From Streptomyces sp. NBC_01669 (GTDB taxonomy: Bacteria; Actinomycetota; Actinomycetes; Streptomycetales; Streptomycetaceae): a stretch of 64,000 bases of DNA. The DNA lies in NCBI RefSeq assembly GCF_026339735.1, contig NZ_JAPEQG010000001.1:4030001-4094000 (forward strand), read 5' to 3'. Numbering within the stretch: position 1 is the stretch's first letter; every line of letters starts with the position of its first letter. The translations under genes were made by a program, and so were the position numbers. The notes below the pieces were generated by a model. That model saw nothing but the letters and a program-made list of their open reading frames with translations. It was not told where the DNA came from and did not search any database. Shown piece after piece: positions 43,927-52,587 of the stretch.

Positions 43927-44706
43927 ATGACGCTGCGGACGGAGACCGACAAGGAGACCGGGGTCGCGGTCGTCACCCTCGACCGGCCGGAGAAGCTGAA
44001 CGCGATCGACCTGGCAACGGCGGACGAACTCGCCGCCGCATGGCGGGCGTTCCGTTTCGACGACGGGGTGCGGGCCGTCGTCGTCACCGGTGCGGGCGGG
44101 CGCGCCTTCTGTACGGGGATCGACCGCGGCGTGGAGGTGCCGCAGCCCTCGTCCCCGTACACGATCGACGATCCGCTGCTCGCGATCGGGCCGAAGGTGA
44201 ACGCCCTGTGGAAGCCGGTGATCGCCGCCGTGGAGGGGATGGCGTGCGGCGGGGCGTTCTATCTGTTGGGCGAGGCGGAGTTCGTCATCGCGTCGGAGGA
44301 GGCGACGTTCTTCGACCCGCATACGACGTACGGCATGGTCAGCGCGTACGAGGCGATTCACATGGCGCAGCGGATGCCGTTCGGGGAGGTCGCCCGGATG
44401 TCCCTGATGGGTACGGCCGAACGGGTGTCGGCCCGTCGTGCGTACGAGACCGGGCTGGTCAGCGAGGTGACGGCGCCCGGCGGCGCGGTGGAGGCGGCGG
44501 TGCGGGCGGCGGCCGTCATCGCGTCGTACCCGACCGCGGCGGTGCAGGGAACGGTGCGGGCGGTGTGGTCCGCCAAGGAAGCGGCGCGCACCCAGGCGCT
44601 GGCCCACGCCCCGCACCTGATCGCGCTCGGAAACCTGCCGGTGGAACGGCAGGGGGAGCTGTTCAAGGGGCGGGGGCGGGGCAGCGGGGAGTTCCGGCTG
44701 CGGTGA
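43927..44706 (+). CDS. Enoyl-CoA hydratase/isomerase family protein
   Basis: The 259-residue crotonase-fold protein shows both oxyanion-hole regions (AFCTGIDRG and EGMACGGAFYL). The position of the second catalytic glutamate, normally in a PE-x-x-x-G context, reads FFDPHTTYGMV here, so classical hydratase chemistry is uncertain and isomerase or hydrolase activity is possible. It is the third gene of the thiolase-DUF35 operon under shared operator site 2. Confidence 0.88.
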   Translation: MTLRTETDKETGVAVVTLDRPEKLNAIDLATADELAAAWRAFRFDDGVRAVVVTGAGGRAFCTGIDRGVEVPQPSSPYTIDDPLLAIGPKVNALWKPVIAAVEGMACGGAFYLLGEAEFVIASEEATFFDPHTTYGMVSAYEAIHMAQRMPFGEVARMSLMGTAERVSARRAYETGLVSEVTAPGGAVEAAVRAAAVIASYPTAAVQGTVRAVWSAKEAARTQALAHAPHLIALGNLPVERQGELFKGRGRGSGEFRLR

Positions 44707-44729
44707 GCCGGAGCCCCCGTCAGCAGCGG

Positions 44730-45284
44730 TCAGTGGCTGAGTTCGGCCTCGGCCCGGCACTTCTTCACCCGGGACACCTTGCTCGGGCTGTCCATCCGCA
44801 CGGAGACGGTCGCGCTGTCGACGTCCGTCAGCTCCACGTTCGCCTCGCCGGTGTCGACGGTGTTGCCGAGCGCGTCGAGAAAGGTGACATCGACCTTGTA
44901 CACATGCGTGCCGAGCTCGCTCGAGCTGACGCGGACAGTGGAGGACGTCACGGCCCGCCGCTTGCCCTTGCGGGGCTGGGCGCAGCGGATCACGGTCACC
45001 TGGGGCGCGTCGGTCGCCGTGGCGCCGGGGGTCGCGGTCTCGTAGGTGGAGCCGCCGGACGAGCTGCTCGACGAGTCGTCGTAGTCATCGTCGTCGTAGT
45101 CGTTGTGGTGGTAGCTGCCGTTGCTCTTCTTGGAGTTGGAGCAGCCGCCGCCGCTGCTGCTGCTGCTCGAACCGCGGCTCTTGCTGCCTCGGCTCTTGCC
45201 GCCGTGGCTCGAGGTCGAGAAGCCGGTGAGTGCGAGCACCACCACCACCAGGACCGCCGAGAGTTTCAGATGCTGCCGCATCAT
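44730..45284 (-). CDS. Secreted Ser/Asp-rich protein of unknown function
   Basis: The 184-residue protein begins with a signal-like hydrophobic helix (LKLSAVLVVVVLALTGF) and lacks a lipobox cysteine. Residues 25-85 are low complexity, with Ser runs and a HHNDYDDDDYDD cluster that could bind cations. The last ~90 residues form a compact domain with two cysteines (RCAQPRKGKRR and VKKCRAEAE), probably disulfide-linked, of FxLyD/DUF4352-like beta character. It is convergent with the hydratase gene. I do not recognise a function. Confidence 0.7.
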   Translation of the reverse strand: MMRQHLKLSAVLVVVVLALTGFSTSSHGGKSRGSKSRGSSSSSSGGGCSNSKKSNGSYHHNDYDDDDYDDSSSSSSGGSTYETATPGATATDAPQVTVIRCAQPRKGKRRAVTSSTVRVSSSELGTHVYKVDVTFLDALGNTVDTGEANVELTDVDSATVSVRMDSPSKVSRVKKCRAEAELSH

Positions 45285-45475
45285 CGATGCAGCCCCCCTT
45301 GTGTGTTGTCATGTTGCTGTCGAACGACCGCGCGACACCGTAACGCATGGCGCGCGGGGAAGGGCCGTCCGGCCGGTGCGCCCCTGGTGGCGGGGGTCAG
45401 GGGCCCGGCGTAGCGTCGAGGCCGAGAGCGGTGCTGATGCGCGATGCCGGTCCGCACGACCGCAGGAGGCCGATG

Positions 45476-46096
45476 ATGATCCGCAACATCCTCGGCTCGA
45501 TCGTCGCTCTCGCAGGAGCGGCGGCCGCCGTGCTGAGCCCCTTCCGTGACTGGTACGACGGCCGCCTCGGGCGGCAGTACCGGATCGCGGACCTCTTCAA
45601 CGGCATCAGCGGTGCGCGGCCGGGACTGTGGGAGTCGGTCTGGCTGCCGCTTCTCTTCGCTGCGGCCGTGACGGTGGTGGGTGTGGTGCTCCGGTCCCGG
45701 CTGCTGGTCGCGTGCGCGGGGGTCGTCGTCCTCGGCTTCACTGTGCTGTGGATGGTGCGGCAGGAGCAGGCGACCGGGAGTCTGACGGTGGCGGCGGACG
45801 GGTCCGGGCTGCAGGTGGGGGTGGCGACCGCCGTGGTGGGCGGAGCACTGATGCTGGTGGGGGCTGCGGTGATGTCGGGGCGGCGGGGTCGGCGCGGGCA
45901 TCCTGGGCGCGTGGACCGGCCCCAGCCCTACCCGGCGCCGGGGTCGGACGATCCGGACACGTGGCCGCCGACGCAGGAGCCGGGGCCATCGGTGCAGACG
46001 AGTCCCCTGCCGGAGCCCGAGGCGGATCCGTACACGGGCCCCGAGGCCCAGGACCCGCGCCGCCCGCCGGGCCGGTCGAGCCCGTCCGGCGATTGA
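45476..46096 (+). CDS. Small integral membrane protein with Pro-rich tail
   Basis: The 206-residue protein has four predicted transmembrane helices (IVALAGAAAAVL, WLPLLFAAAVTVVGVVL, LLVACAGVVVLGFTVLW, VGVATAVVGGALMLVGA). These are followed by a cytoplasmic tail of about 65 residues rich in Pro, Asp and Glu. AGGAGG lies six bases before the ATG at 45476; an ATG three bases earlier is too close. No family was recognised. It is convergent with afsK. Confidence 0.7.
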   Translation: MIRNILGSIVALAGAAAAVLSPFRDWYDGRLGRQYRIADLFNGISGARPGLWESVWLPLLFAAAVTVVGVVLRSRLLVACAGVVVLGFTVLWMVRQEQATGSLTVAADGSGLQVGVATAVVGGALMLVGAAVMSGRRGRRGHPGRVDRPQPYPAPGSDDPDTWPPTQEPGPSVQTSPLPEPEADPYTGPEAQDPRRPPGRSSPSGD

Positions 46097-46130
46097 GGAC
46101 ACAGCGACTCCGGGCGAGCCCGGTGAACGC

Positions 46131-48536
46131 CTACGCCCGTGCCCGGTTCCCCGTGCCCGTCCCCTTCAGCGCGTCCAGCGCGTACACGCAGCGGTCCTTG
46201 CTGCACGCGTACACCACGCCCCCCTTCGCCACCGGCGACCCCGTGATCTCGCCGCCCGTCGCAAGCTTCCAGCGCAGCTGGCCGCCTGCCGCGTCCAGCG
46301 TGTACAGCACGTGGTCCGCGGAGCCGAAGTGGACGCGGCCGTCCGCGACGACCGGCGCGCCGACGACCTCGCCGCCCGCGGCGAACCGCCATTTCGGGGT
46401 ACCCGTCACCGCGTCCAGCGTGTACAGCGCACTGCCGCTGCCGACGTGGACATTGCCCGCCGTGACCAGTACCGGTTCGATCGACTGGCGCGCCTCCGTC
46501 GCGATGCGCCACCGGTCCTTGCCGGTCGTCGCGTCGAGTGCGTACACCGTGCCGAGGTAGTCGGCGAGGTACACCCCGCCGCCGGTGACCGCGGGCCCCG
46601 GCGCGAACGCGGGCGGGGACAGGAAGACCGCAGGCGACTCGAAGTGCCACCGCACCAGCCCCGACGCGATGTCCACCGCGAGGACCCGGGTGCCCGCGGC
46701 GACGTACACGTAGCCGTCCGCGGCGGCCGTCACCCGTACCGGCACTCCCCCGCAGGACGCCGCGTCACCGATCGGGTACGACCAGCGCTCGATGCCCGTA
46801 CGGGCGTCCACCGCGCGCAGCCGGGCGTCCTGCCACAGGTACACCGTGCCGTCGTGGATCGCGGGCCCGGCCTCGGCCGTCTCGAAGTCGGTCTGTACGC
46901 CTCCGGTCTCCCACAGCTTCTCGCCGGTGGACGCTTCCCACGCCTGCACGCCGCCACCGCGCGTGCCGGTGACAACGGTGCCCCGGTCGGCCTTGAGCGA
47001 GTACACCCAGGCGTCGGTCTGCAGCCGCCACCGTTCGGCGCCGGTCAGCGCGTCCAGGGCGTACAGCGAAGGGCCGTCGGAGCCATGGATGCGGCCGCCG
47101 TCGAGCGTCATCGACCAGGCGACGTCACGGGTCTTGAACTGGCGCCGCCCGTTGCCCACGTCCAGCGCGTGCACCTCGAACGACGTCACGTACAGCAGGT
47201 CCCCGGCGACGACCGGCGTGCCCCATACGTCGTTCGACATCCGGAACCGCCAGGGCCGCCAACGGTCCGGCTCCGCCGGCGGCGCATCGGGGGCGTGCGC
47301 CGGAGCGGGCAGCGGGGCGGCGGCCGGGGCCGCGCCGTTCAGCCCGGCGGGCGGGCGCACCCACCCGGTCGCGGGACCCGCCTCCGCGCCGGCCATCGCG
47401 CGCACGTCCACGGCACGCGGCCCGGGTCCGATCGGCACCTTCGCCCCGGGCAGCCGCACCGGACCGCCCCCGTCCGACCCCGCCGCCCGAACAGGTGCAG
47501 GGGCGGGGGACGGCGATCTCAGGTCCGCGCCGCTGCGCCACGCCGACTCCCAGTCCGCGCCCCTCGGCGGCTGCTGGGGCGGCGGCGGCGCCGGAGCGGG
47601 AGCCGGGGCGGGAGCCGGGGCGGCGGGTGCCGCCGTGCGCCCCCCACCTCGGCGCTGCTCGATCATCTCCGTGGCGGACATCGGCAGCCAGGCCGACGCC
47701 GTACCGCTGTCGTCGCTGCCGGAGGCGAAGAGGTGCGGGGCGAGCTGGGCCTGCAGATCGGCCGGGCTGGGCCGCAGCCCGGCGTCCATCTGCATGCAGG
47801 ACTCGATCAGCGGCCGCAGGTCGTCGGGCAACCCCTCCACATCGGGGCCCTCCCGCAGCAGCATGAAAACCGTCTCGACCGGGTTCGCCCCGTGGAACGG
47901 CGCATGCCCGGTGGCGGCGAAGACGAGCGTCGAGCCGAGCGAGAACACATCGCTCGCGCCCGTGACACTGCGCGAGTCCCTGGCCTGCTCCGGCGACATG
48001 TACGCGGGGGTGCCGACCGCCACGTTGGTCATGGTCAGCCGGGTGTTGGAGACCCCGGACGCGATCCCGAAGTCGATCACGCGCGGACCGTCCTCGACCA
48101 CCAGCACGTTCGACGGCTTGAGGTCGCGGTGGACCAGCCCCGCGCCATGGATGGACTGGAGCGCCTCGGCGATCCCCGCGGCCAGCCACCGCACCGCCTG
48201 GGTCGGCATCGGGCCGCACTCATTCACTATTTCCTCGAGCGAGGGAGCGGGCACGTACGCGGTGGCGAGCCACGGCACGGCCGCGCGCGGGTCGGCGTCC
48301 ACCACGGCGGCCGTGTAGAAGCCGCTGACCGCGCGGGCGGCCTCCACCTCACGCGTGAAACGGACCCGGAAGAGCTGATCCTCGGCGAGCTCCGTACGTA
48401 CGGTCTTGATCGCCACCCGTCGGCCGGACGCCGAGCGGGCGAGATAGACCAGCCCCATGCCGCCGGCCCCGAGCCGTCCCAGCACCTCGAACGGGCCGAT
48501 CCGCCTCGGGTCGTGCTGCGTCAGCTGCTCCACCAC
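46131..48536 (-). CDS. afsK: AfsK, Ser/Thr protein kinase with PQQ-type beta-propeller
   Basis: The 801-residue protein has an N-terminal Hanks kinase domain: GAGGMG loop, K44, HRDLKPSN at 136-143, DFG at 155-157. A Pro/Ala linker (about 310-430) follows, then a C-terminal PQQ-like beta-propeller with repeats such as YALDALTGAERWRL and YTLDAVTGTPKWRF. No membrane helix is present, matching the loosely membrane-associated AfsK. Length equals known AfsK (about 799), and threonine 168 in the activation loop is the reported autophosphorylation site. AfsK phosphorylates AfsR, encoded 7-11 kb away here. The GTG start at 48536 has GGGGAGGTGG upstream. Confidence 0.94.
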   Translation of the reverse strand: MVEQLTQHDPRRIGPFEVLGRLGAGGMGLVYLARSASGRRVAIKTVRTELAEDQLFRVRFTREVEAARAVSGFYTAAVVDADPRAAVPWLATAYVPAPSLEEIVNECGPMPTQAVRWLAAGIAEALQSIHGAGLVHRDLKPSNVLVVEDGPRVIDFGIASGVSNTRLTMTNVAVGTPAYMSPEQARDSRSVTGASDVFSLGSTLVFAATGHAPFHGANPVETVFMLLREGPDVEGLPDDLRPLIESCMQMDAGLRPSPADLQAQLAPHLFASGSDDSGTASAWLPMSATEMIEQRRGGGRTAAPAAPAPAPAPAPAPPPPQQPPRGADWESAWRSGADLRSPSPAPAPVRAAGSDGGGPVRLPGAKVPIGPGPRAVDVRAMAGAEAGPATGWVRPPAGLNGAAPAAAPLPAPAHAPDAPPAEPDRWRPWRFRMSNDVWGTPVVAGDLLYVTSFEVHALDVGNGRRQFKTRDVAWSMTLDGGRIHGSDGPSLYALDALTGAERWRLQTDAWVYSLKADRGTVVTGTRGGGVQAWEASTGEKLWETGGVQTDFETAEAGPAIHDGTVYLWQDARLRAVDARTGIERWSYPIGDAASCGGVPVRVTAAADGYVYVAAGTRVLAVDIASGLVRWHFESPAVFLSPPAFAPGPAVTGGGVYLADYLGTVYALDATTGKDRWRIATEARQSIEPVLVTAGNVHVGSGSALYTLDAVTGTPKWRFAAGGEVVGAPVVADGRVHFGSADHVLYTLDAAGGQLRWKLATGGEITGSPVAKGGVVYACSKDRCVYALDALKGTGTGNRARA

Positions 48537-48711
48537 TTGCCTGCCACCTCCCCGTACGGACCTCAGGAACAGAAGTCCGCGAAAAACCCGCCCTGTGCAG
48601 CGTCTCACCACTGGGCACCACCCGGCGGTGCGCTCCCTGATTGTTCCTGGCCGATGCGATGGTTGCGAACCCGGGGGCGGATCGGGGTGTCACATGTCAC
48701 TCTGCCCTCTA

Positions 48712-49623
48712 TCAGGACACCGGGGGCTGAAGTACGGCGAACTCGGCACCCTGATCGTCGTGCAGGACCGCCATCCGCCCGTACGGGATGTCGAAGGGCG
48801 GCGCGGAGACCCGGCCGCCGAGCACGACCGCCGTCTCGGCGGTGCCGTCGCAGTCCGCGACGGCGAAATAGCTGAGGAAATAGCTGGGCATCTCGGCCGG
48901 GAACGCGTCGGTGATCACGCTGCGTCCGCCGATCGCGGTGTCGGGGCCGGGTTCGGTGCCTTCGGGGGACCACATGCGGAAGTCGACGCCGGACTCGGAG
49001 GCGCCCGCACCGCCGGAGCCGGACTCGGCGGAACCGGAATCGACCGATCCGGAGTCGGAGGCGTCTCCATCGCCGATGCCCGGCTCGTCGTGATCGGTGC
49101 CCGGCTCGTCGTGATCGGTGCCGGACGCGCCGAGGTCGGTTCCGAGGAAGCCGAAGACCTTCTCGTAGAAGGCGTCGACGCGGTCCTTCTGCCGGGTGTA
49201 GACCTCGGTCCAGCAGAAGGATCCGGGCTCTTTCTGCTTCTCGAACCCGCTGCGGTCACCGGCCTGCCAGAGCCCGAAGACCGCACCGCCCGGGTCGGCG
49301 GCCTGCGCGAGCACGCCCGCGCGCCCGACCCGGACGGGCTCGGTGATGACCTGGCCGCCCTCCTGCCGGATCAGGGCGACGGTCGCGGCGATGTCGTCGG
49401 TGGAGAAGTAGACGCCCCAGGCGGTCGGCATCCGGCCGTCCTGCTTGGCGGCGAGTGCGGCAACGAGCTTGCCGTCGCTGAGGGCGTCTGCGTACGCGCC
49501 CCCGGCGGCGTCCCCGGCCCGGAAGGTCCACCCGAAGAGCCCGCCGTAGAAACGCTTGCCCGCTTCGAGATCGGGGAGCTGTGCGTCCACCCAGCACGGC
49601 GCGGAGCGCGGGAATGCGGCCAT
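48712..49623 (-). CDS. VOC family protein next to afsK (KbpA candidate)
   Basis: The 303-residue protein has two vicinal-oxygen-chelate modules (APCWVDAQLPDLEAGKRFYG and CWTEVYTRQKDRVDAFYEKV). They are separated or interrupted in the second module by an insert of about 50 residues with a tandem GTDHDEP duplication and a Ser/Gly run. It lies directly upstream of afsK on the same strand. In S. coelicolor the AfsK-inhibiting protein KbpA (about 252 residues) is encoded next to afsK, and subtracting the insert gives that length, so this may be KbpA; I infer this from position only. The ATG at 49623 has AAGGAT upstream. Confidence 0.75.
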   Translation of the reverse strand: MAAFPRSAPCWVDAQLPDLEAGKRFYGGLFGWTFRAGDAAGGAYADALSDGKLVAALAAKQDGRMPTAWGVYFSTDDIAATVALIRQEGGQVITEPVRVGRAGVLAQAADPGGAVFGLWQAGDRSGFEKQKEPGSFCWTEVYTRQKDRVDAFYEKVFGFLGTDLGASGTDHDEPGTDHDEPGIGDGDASDSGSVDSGSAESGSGGAGASESGVDFRMWSPEGTEPGPDTAIGGRSVITDAFPAEMPSYFLSYFAVADCDGTAETAVVLGGRVSAPPFDIPYGRMAVLHDDQGAEFAVLQPPVS

Positions 49624-49757
49624 CGGCCCGGATCCTTCCATAGCAGTGATGCGCGTCACACTCAAAGTAGCCGCGTATCACATGTGCCGCGCAACGAATG
49701 ACCCTTGTCGAACAAAGATTCGACATCGGAGTTCGTTAGCCATCGCGTCACAGAAAG

Positions 49758-49779
49758 TTATCCACCGAAGTTGTCCACA
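49758..49779. promoter_or_regulatory. Tandem DnaA-box-like sequences
   Basis: TTATCCACC (49758-49766) and TTGTCCACA (49771-49779) lie 13 bases apart in the divergent promoter region. The second is a perfect Streptomyces-type DnaA box, the first has one mismatch. GTTATC and GATAAC flank the pair. This is not an origin: there is no box cluster or dnaA/dnaN context. Confidence 0.5.
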
Positions 49780-49922
49780 GGCTGTTGATAACACTATTCA
49801 GGCCGTGGATCGCATCCGCCGAAATCCGGCCACTTCTCCCACACCACCCCACCGCACCTGTGGAACTCCCCATTTGCAGTCGGCCGAATCGCGCTCCGAT
49901 CACCCCTCGGTAAGCTGACGGC

Positions 49923-50570
49923 ATGACAGGACAAGTGCGCACCGTCGACGGCCGCGTGGCCGGTCGACGCGGACAGGCGACGCGGCAGAAGCTGCTCGAC
50001 TGCCTCAGCGAAATGCTCAGCTCCTCGCCCTACCGGGACGTCAAAGTCATCGACGTCGCCCGCAAGGCGGGGACTTCACCCGCAACCTTCTATCAGTACT
50101 TCCCCGACGTCGAGGGAGCCGTCCTCGAGATCGCCGAAGAAATGGCCAAGGAGGGCGCCGCGTTGACCGAATTGGTCGCCGGCCGCTCCTGGGTCGGCAA
50201 GGCGGGCTGGCAGACCTCCGAAGAGCTCGTCGAGGGGTTCCTCGACTTCTGGCGACACCATGACGCGATCCTGCGCGTGGTCGACCTGGGGGCGGCCGAG
50301 GGCGACAAGCGGTTCTACAAGATCCGCATGAAGATCCTGAACTCGGTCACCAACTCCCTCACCGATTCGGTGAAGGAGCTCCAGGCCAAGGGCAAGGTCG
50401 ACAAGGACATCAGCCCGGCGGCGATGGCGGGCTCGCTCGTCGCGATGCTGGCGGCGGTCGCCTCGCACCAGAAGGGTTTCCAGACCTGGGGCGTCAAGCA
50501 GGCCGAACTCAAGCCGAACCTCGCGCTGTTGGTGCATCTGGGCATCACCGGCAAGAAACCGACGAAATAG
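49923..50570 (+). CDS. TetR family transcriptional regulator
   Basis: The 215-residue protein has an N-terminal TetR helix-turn-helix (VIDVARKAGTSPATFYQYFP, about 42-61) and an all-helical ligand domain. No Shine-Dalgarno is present; a TAAGCT hexamer ends six bases before the ATG, so the mRNA is probably leaderless. A degenerate copy of the CTGAC-N4-CGTCAG palindrome (two mismatches) overlaps the start codon at 49915-49929. It sits in the middle of the genes carrying that operator and is my best candidate for their repressor. Confidence 0.88.
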   Translation: MTGQVRTVDGRVAGRRGQATRQKLLDCLSEMLSSSPYRDVKVIDVARKAGTSPATFYQYFPDVEGAVLEIAEEMAKEGAALTELVAGRSWVGKAGWQTSEELVEGFLDFWRHHDAILRVVDLGAAEGDKRFYKIRMKILNSVTNSLTDSVKELQAKGKVDKDISPAAMAGSLVAMLAAVASHQKGFQTWGVKQAELKPNLALLVHLGITGKKPTK

Positions 50571-50716
50571 CGCCGGGCGCACCCTTCTTTCCGGCTTCTT
50601 GCCTCGCTTCTTCCTGTACTGGGCTTCACGGCAATCCCGGGCTGCCCACGTCCTGTCTCACCGCTGGCGGACCACCCGATGTGGTCCGCCATCGGCGTAT
50701 CCGGGCAGCTTCCGCG

Positions 50717-51217
50717 TCACGGGGTGTTGCGCCGCTCCAGCCGGAAGAGCCGGATCTCCCGCTCCACCCGCGCCTGGTAGGTGGCGTACGGCGGCCAGAA
50801 CGTCAGCGCCGCCTGCCACACCTCCGCCCGCTCCGCACCCTCCAGCAGCCGGGCACGCACGGCGATGTCGTGTCCCTTCCAGTTGATGACGGCGTCGTCC
50901 GGATGGGCCAACAGGTTGGCGGTCCAGGCAGGATGACCCGGACGGCCGAAGTTGCTGCCGATCAGAATCCAGCCGGTGCCGCCACCGCCCGCGGAGCCGT
51001 GCTCCGGCATGCAGGCCAGTGGAGTGGTGCGTGGCTGTCCGCTCTTCGCCCCGCGCACCGTCAGGATCACCCCCGGCAGCATCCGGGCGCTGAGCAGCAC
51101 CTTGCCGCGGGTGAGCCGGTGGACGGTGCGGTCCATGGCGGGCACGACGTGCGGGGCGATCCTGGCGAAGGTGCGGGTCGAGGACACCTTCTGGATCAGC
51201 CGGACTCCTGGCGCCAT
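50717..51217 (-). CDS. Deazaflavin (F420)-dependent nitroreductase family protein
   Basis: The 166-residue protein has the split-beta-barrel fold of the Ddn / DUF385 family: VILTVRGAKSGQPRTTPL, then WILIGSNFGRPGHPAWTANL, and WPPYATYQARVEREIRLFRL near the end. Family members use F420H2 to reduce quinones or nitro compounds. Its ATG overlaps the acyl-CoA dehydrogenase stop (TGATG), so the two are one operon under shared operator site 3. Confidence 0.88.
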   Translation of the reverse strand: MAPGVRLIQKVSSTRTFARIAPHVVPAMDRTVHRLTRGKVLLSARMLPGVILTVRGAKSGQPRTTPLACMPEHGSAGGGGTGWILIGSNFGRPGHPAWTANLLAHPDDAVINWKGHDIAVRARLLEGAERAEVWQAALTFWPPYATYQARVEREIRLFRLERRNTP

Positions 51218-52425
51218 CAGACCGCCACCTCCACGCGCGGTTTCCGGAGGCCGGGCGTGAACAGACCGGCCTGCTCGGCGGCATGGTCGCGCAGCCGGTG
51301 GACCGGTCCGAAGAGCAGCTCGTCGGCGGCGGCCCGCTTGAAGTAGAGATGGGCCTCGTGTTCCCAGGTGAAGCCGATGCCACCGTGCAGCTGCACGGCC
51401 TCGGCGGTGGTGATCCGCAGCGCTTCCAGCGCCTGCGCGAGCGCGAGCCCTCCGGCCGCCGGGTCCCACGCCGCGTAGTACGCCGCGGACCTGGCCGCCT
51501 GCACTCGTACGTACAGGTCGGCAAGCCGGTGCTTCACCGCTTGGAAGGAGCCGATGGCGCGGCCGAACTGCTCGCGCACCTTGACGTATTCGATGGTCCG
51601 GTCGAGCGCGCTCGCGGCGGCTCCGACCGCCTCCGCCGCCAGTACAGCGGCGGTCGTGCGCCCGACGGCGGCGAGCGCTCCGGCCGGTCCCGACACATCC
51701 ACCGTGTCGTCCGCGCCGAGCAGTTCGGCGGTGGTCTCACGGAGTTCGACACGAGCCAACGGCCGGGTCTCGTCGAGCGAGGTCTGCCGGGTGCGGGCGA
51801 GGCCGGTCGCCGTGTCGGAGCGGACGAGGAAGAGGAGAGCCCGGCTACGCGGGAAGCCACCCGCGTGGGCGGCGACCAGCAGAAGGCCTGCACTGTGCCC
51901 GTCGAGGACCTGGGCGGCTTCCCCGTACAGCCGCCACCCGTCCGGGCCGGGCCTGGCCTGTACGCCGCCGGACCGGCCGCCGCCCGCCCAGGCGCCGCCG
52001 CTGGTGTCGCCGATGAGGCCGAGGGCGGTGGCCGGTGAGCCGCCGGGGAGGGCGAGGGTCGCGGTCAGTTCGCCCGCGGCGATGCGGGGCAGCAGGGCGG
52101 TGCGCTGGGCGTCGGTGCCGACAGCGGCGATCAGCGGTGCGGCGAGCGCAGCGGTGGCGAGCAGCGGGGACGGCAGCAGGGCGCGGCCGGCCTCCTCGCA
52201 GGCGACGGCGAGTTCGGCGGGGCCGCAGCCGGCTCCTCCGTACTCCTCCGCGAGCGCGAGGCCCGGCAGTCCGAGGTCCTGGGCGAGCTGCCGCCACAGG
52301 GTCTCGTCGTATCCGTGCGCGGTCCGTACGGCGCTCCTGACCTCCTCGGGTCCGCAGCGTTTGGCCAGCAGTTCGCGCAGGGTGCGGCGGATCTCGTCCT
52401 GTTCCGCGGTGAAGGCGGCGTCCAT
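51217..52425 (-). CDS. Acyl-CoA dehydrogenase family protein
   Basis: The 402-residue flavoprotein has the N-terminal, middle and C-terminal domains of acyl-CoA dehydrogenases, which introduce a double bond into acyl-CoA. Typical C-terminal motifs are QFGRAIGSFQAVKHRLAD and QLHGGIGFTWEHEAHLYFKR. The middle beta-domain is divergent and Gly/Arg-rich, as in the heteromeric FadE subunits of steroid degraders, where two different subunits pair; no second subunit is adjacent. AAGGAG lies nine bases before the ATG at 52425. Confidence 0.92.
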   Translation of the reverse strand: MDAAFTAEQDEIRRTLRELLAKRCGPEEVRSAVRTAHGYDETLWRQLAQDLGLPGLALAEEYGGAGCGPAELAVACEEAGRALLPSPLLATAALAAPLIAAVGTDAQRTALLPRIAAGELTATLALPGGSPATALGLIGDTSGGAWAGGGRSGGVQARPGPDGWRLYGEAAQVLDGHSAGLLLVAAHAGGFPRSRALLFLVRSDTATGLARTRQTSLDETRPLARVELRETTAELLGADDTVDVSGPAGALAAVGRTTAAVLAAEAVGAAASALDRTIEYVKVREQFGRAIGSFQAVKHRLADLYVRVQAARSAAYYAAWDPAAGGLALAQALEALRITTAEAVQLHGGIGFTWEHEAHLYFKRAAADELLFGPVHRLRDHAAEQAGLFTPGLRKPRVEVAV

Positions 52426-52464
52426 CGTCGGGCTCCTTCCCCTCAGGGGCCGTCGACCCCCGAT

Positions 52465-52479
52465 CTGACGGGCCGTCAT
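52465..52479. promoter_or_regulatory. Shared palindromic operator, site 3 (acyl-CoA dehydrogenase)
   Basis: CTGACGGGCCGTCAT differs from the consensus only in the last base. It lies 40 bases upstream of the dehydrogenase start. Confidence 0.65.
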
Positions 52480-52568
52480 GCTAGGGGCGATGGCGCCAGA
52501 AACCCAGACTCGCGCACACCCCCGCCCCGGACCCGATCCCGCCCGCACACCGGTCCGCAGCACCACAT

Positions 52569-52583
52569 CTGATGTACCGTCAG
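52569..52583. promoter_or_regulatory. Shared palindromic operator, site 4 (second thiolase-like gene)
   Basis: CTGATGTACCGTCAG ends five bases before the ATG of the thiolase-like gene, so a bound protein would block transcription or its start. Confidence 0.72.
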
Positions 52584-52587
52584 ATAT

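Noticed and set aside
49758..49779. Replication origin suggested by DnaA boxes
   Set aside because: Only two boxes, no AT-rich unwinding region and no dnaA/dnaN neighbours.
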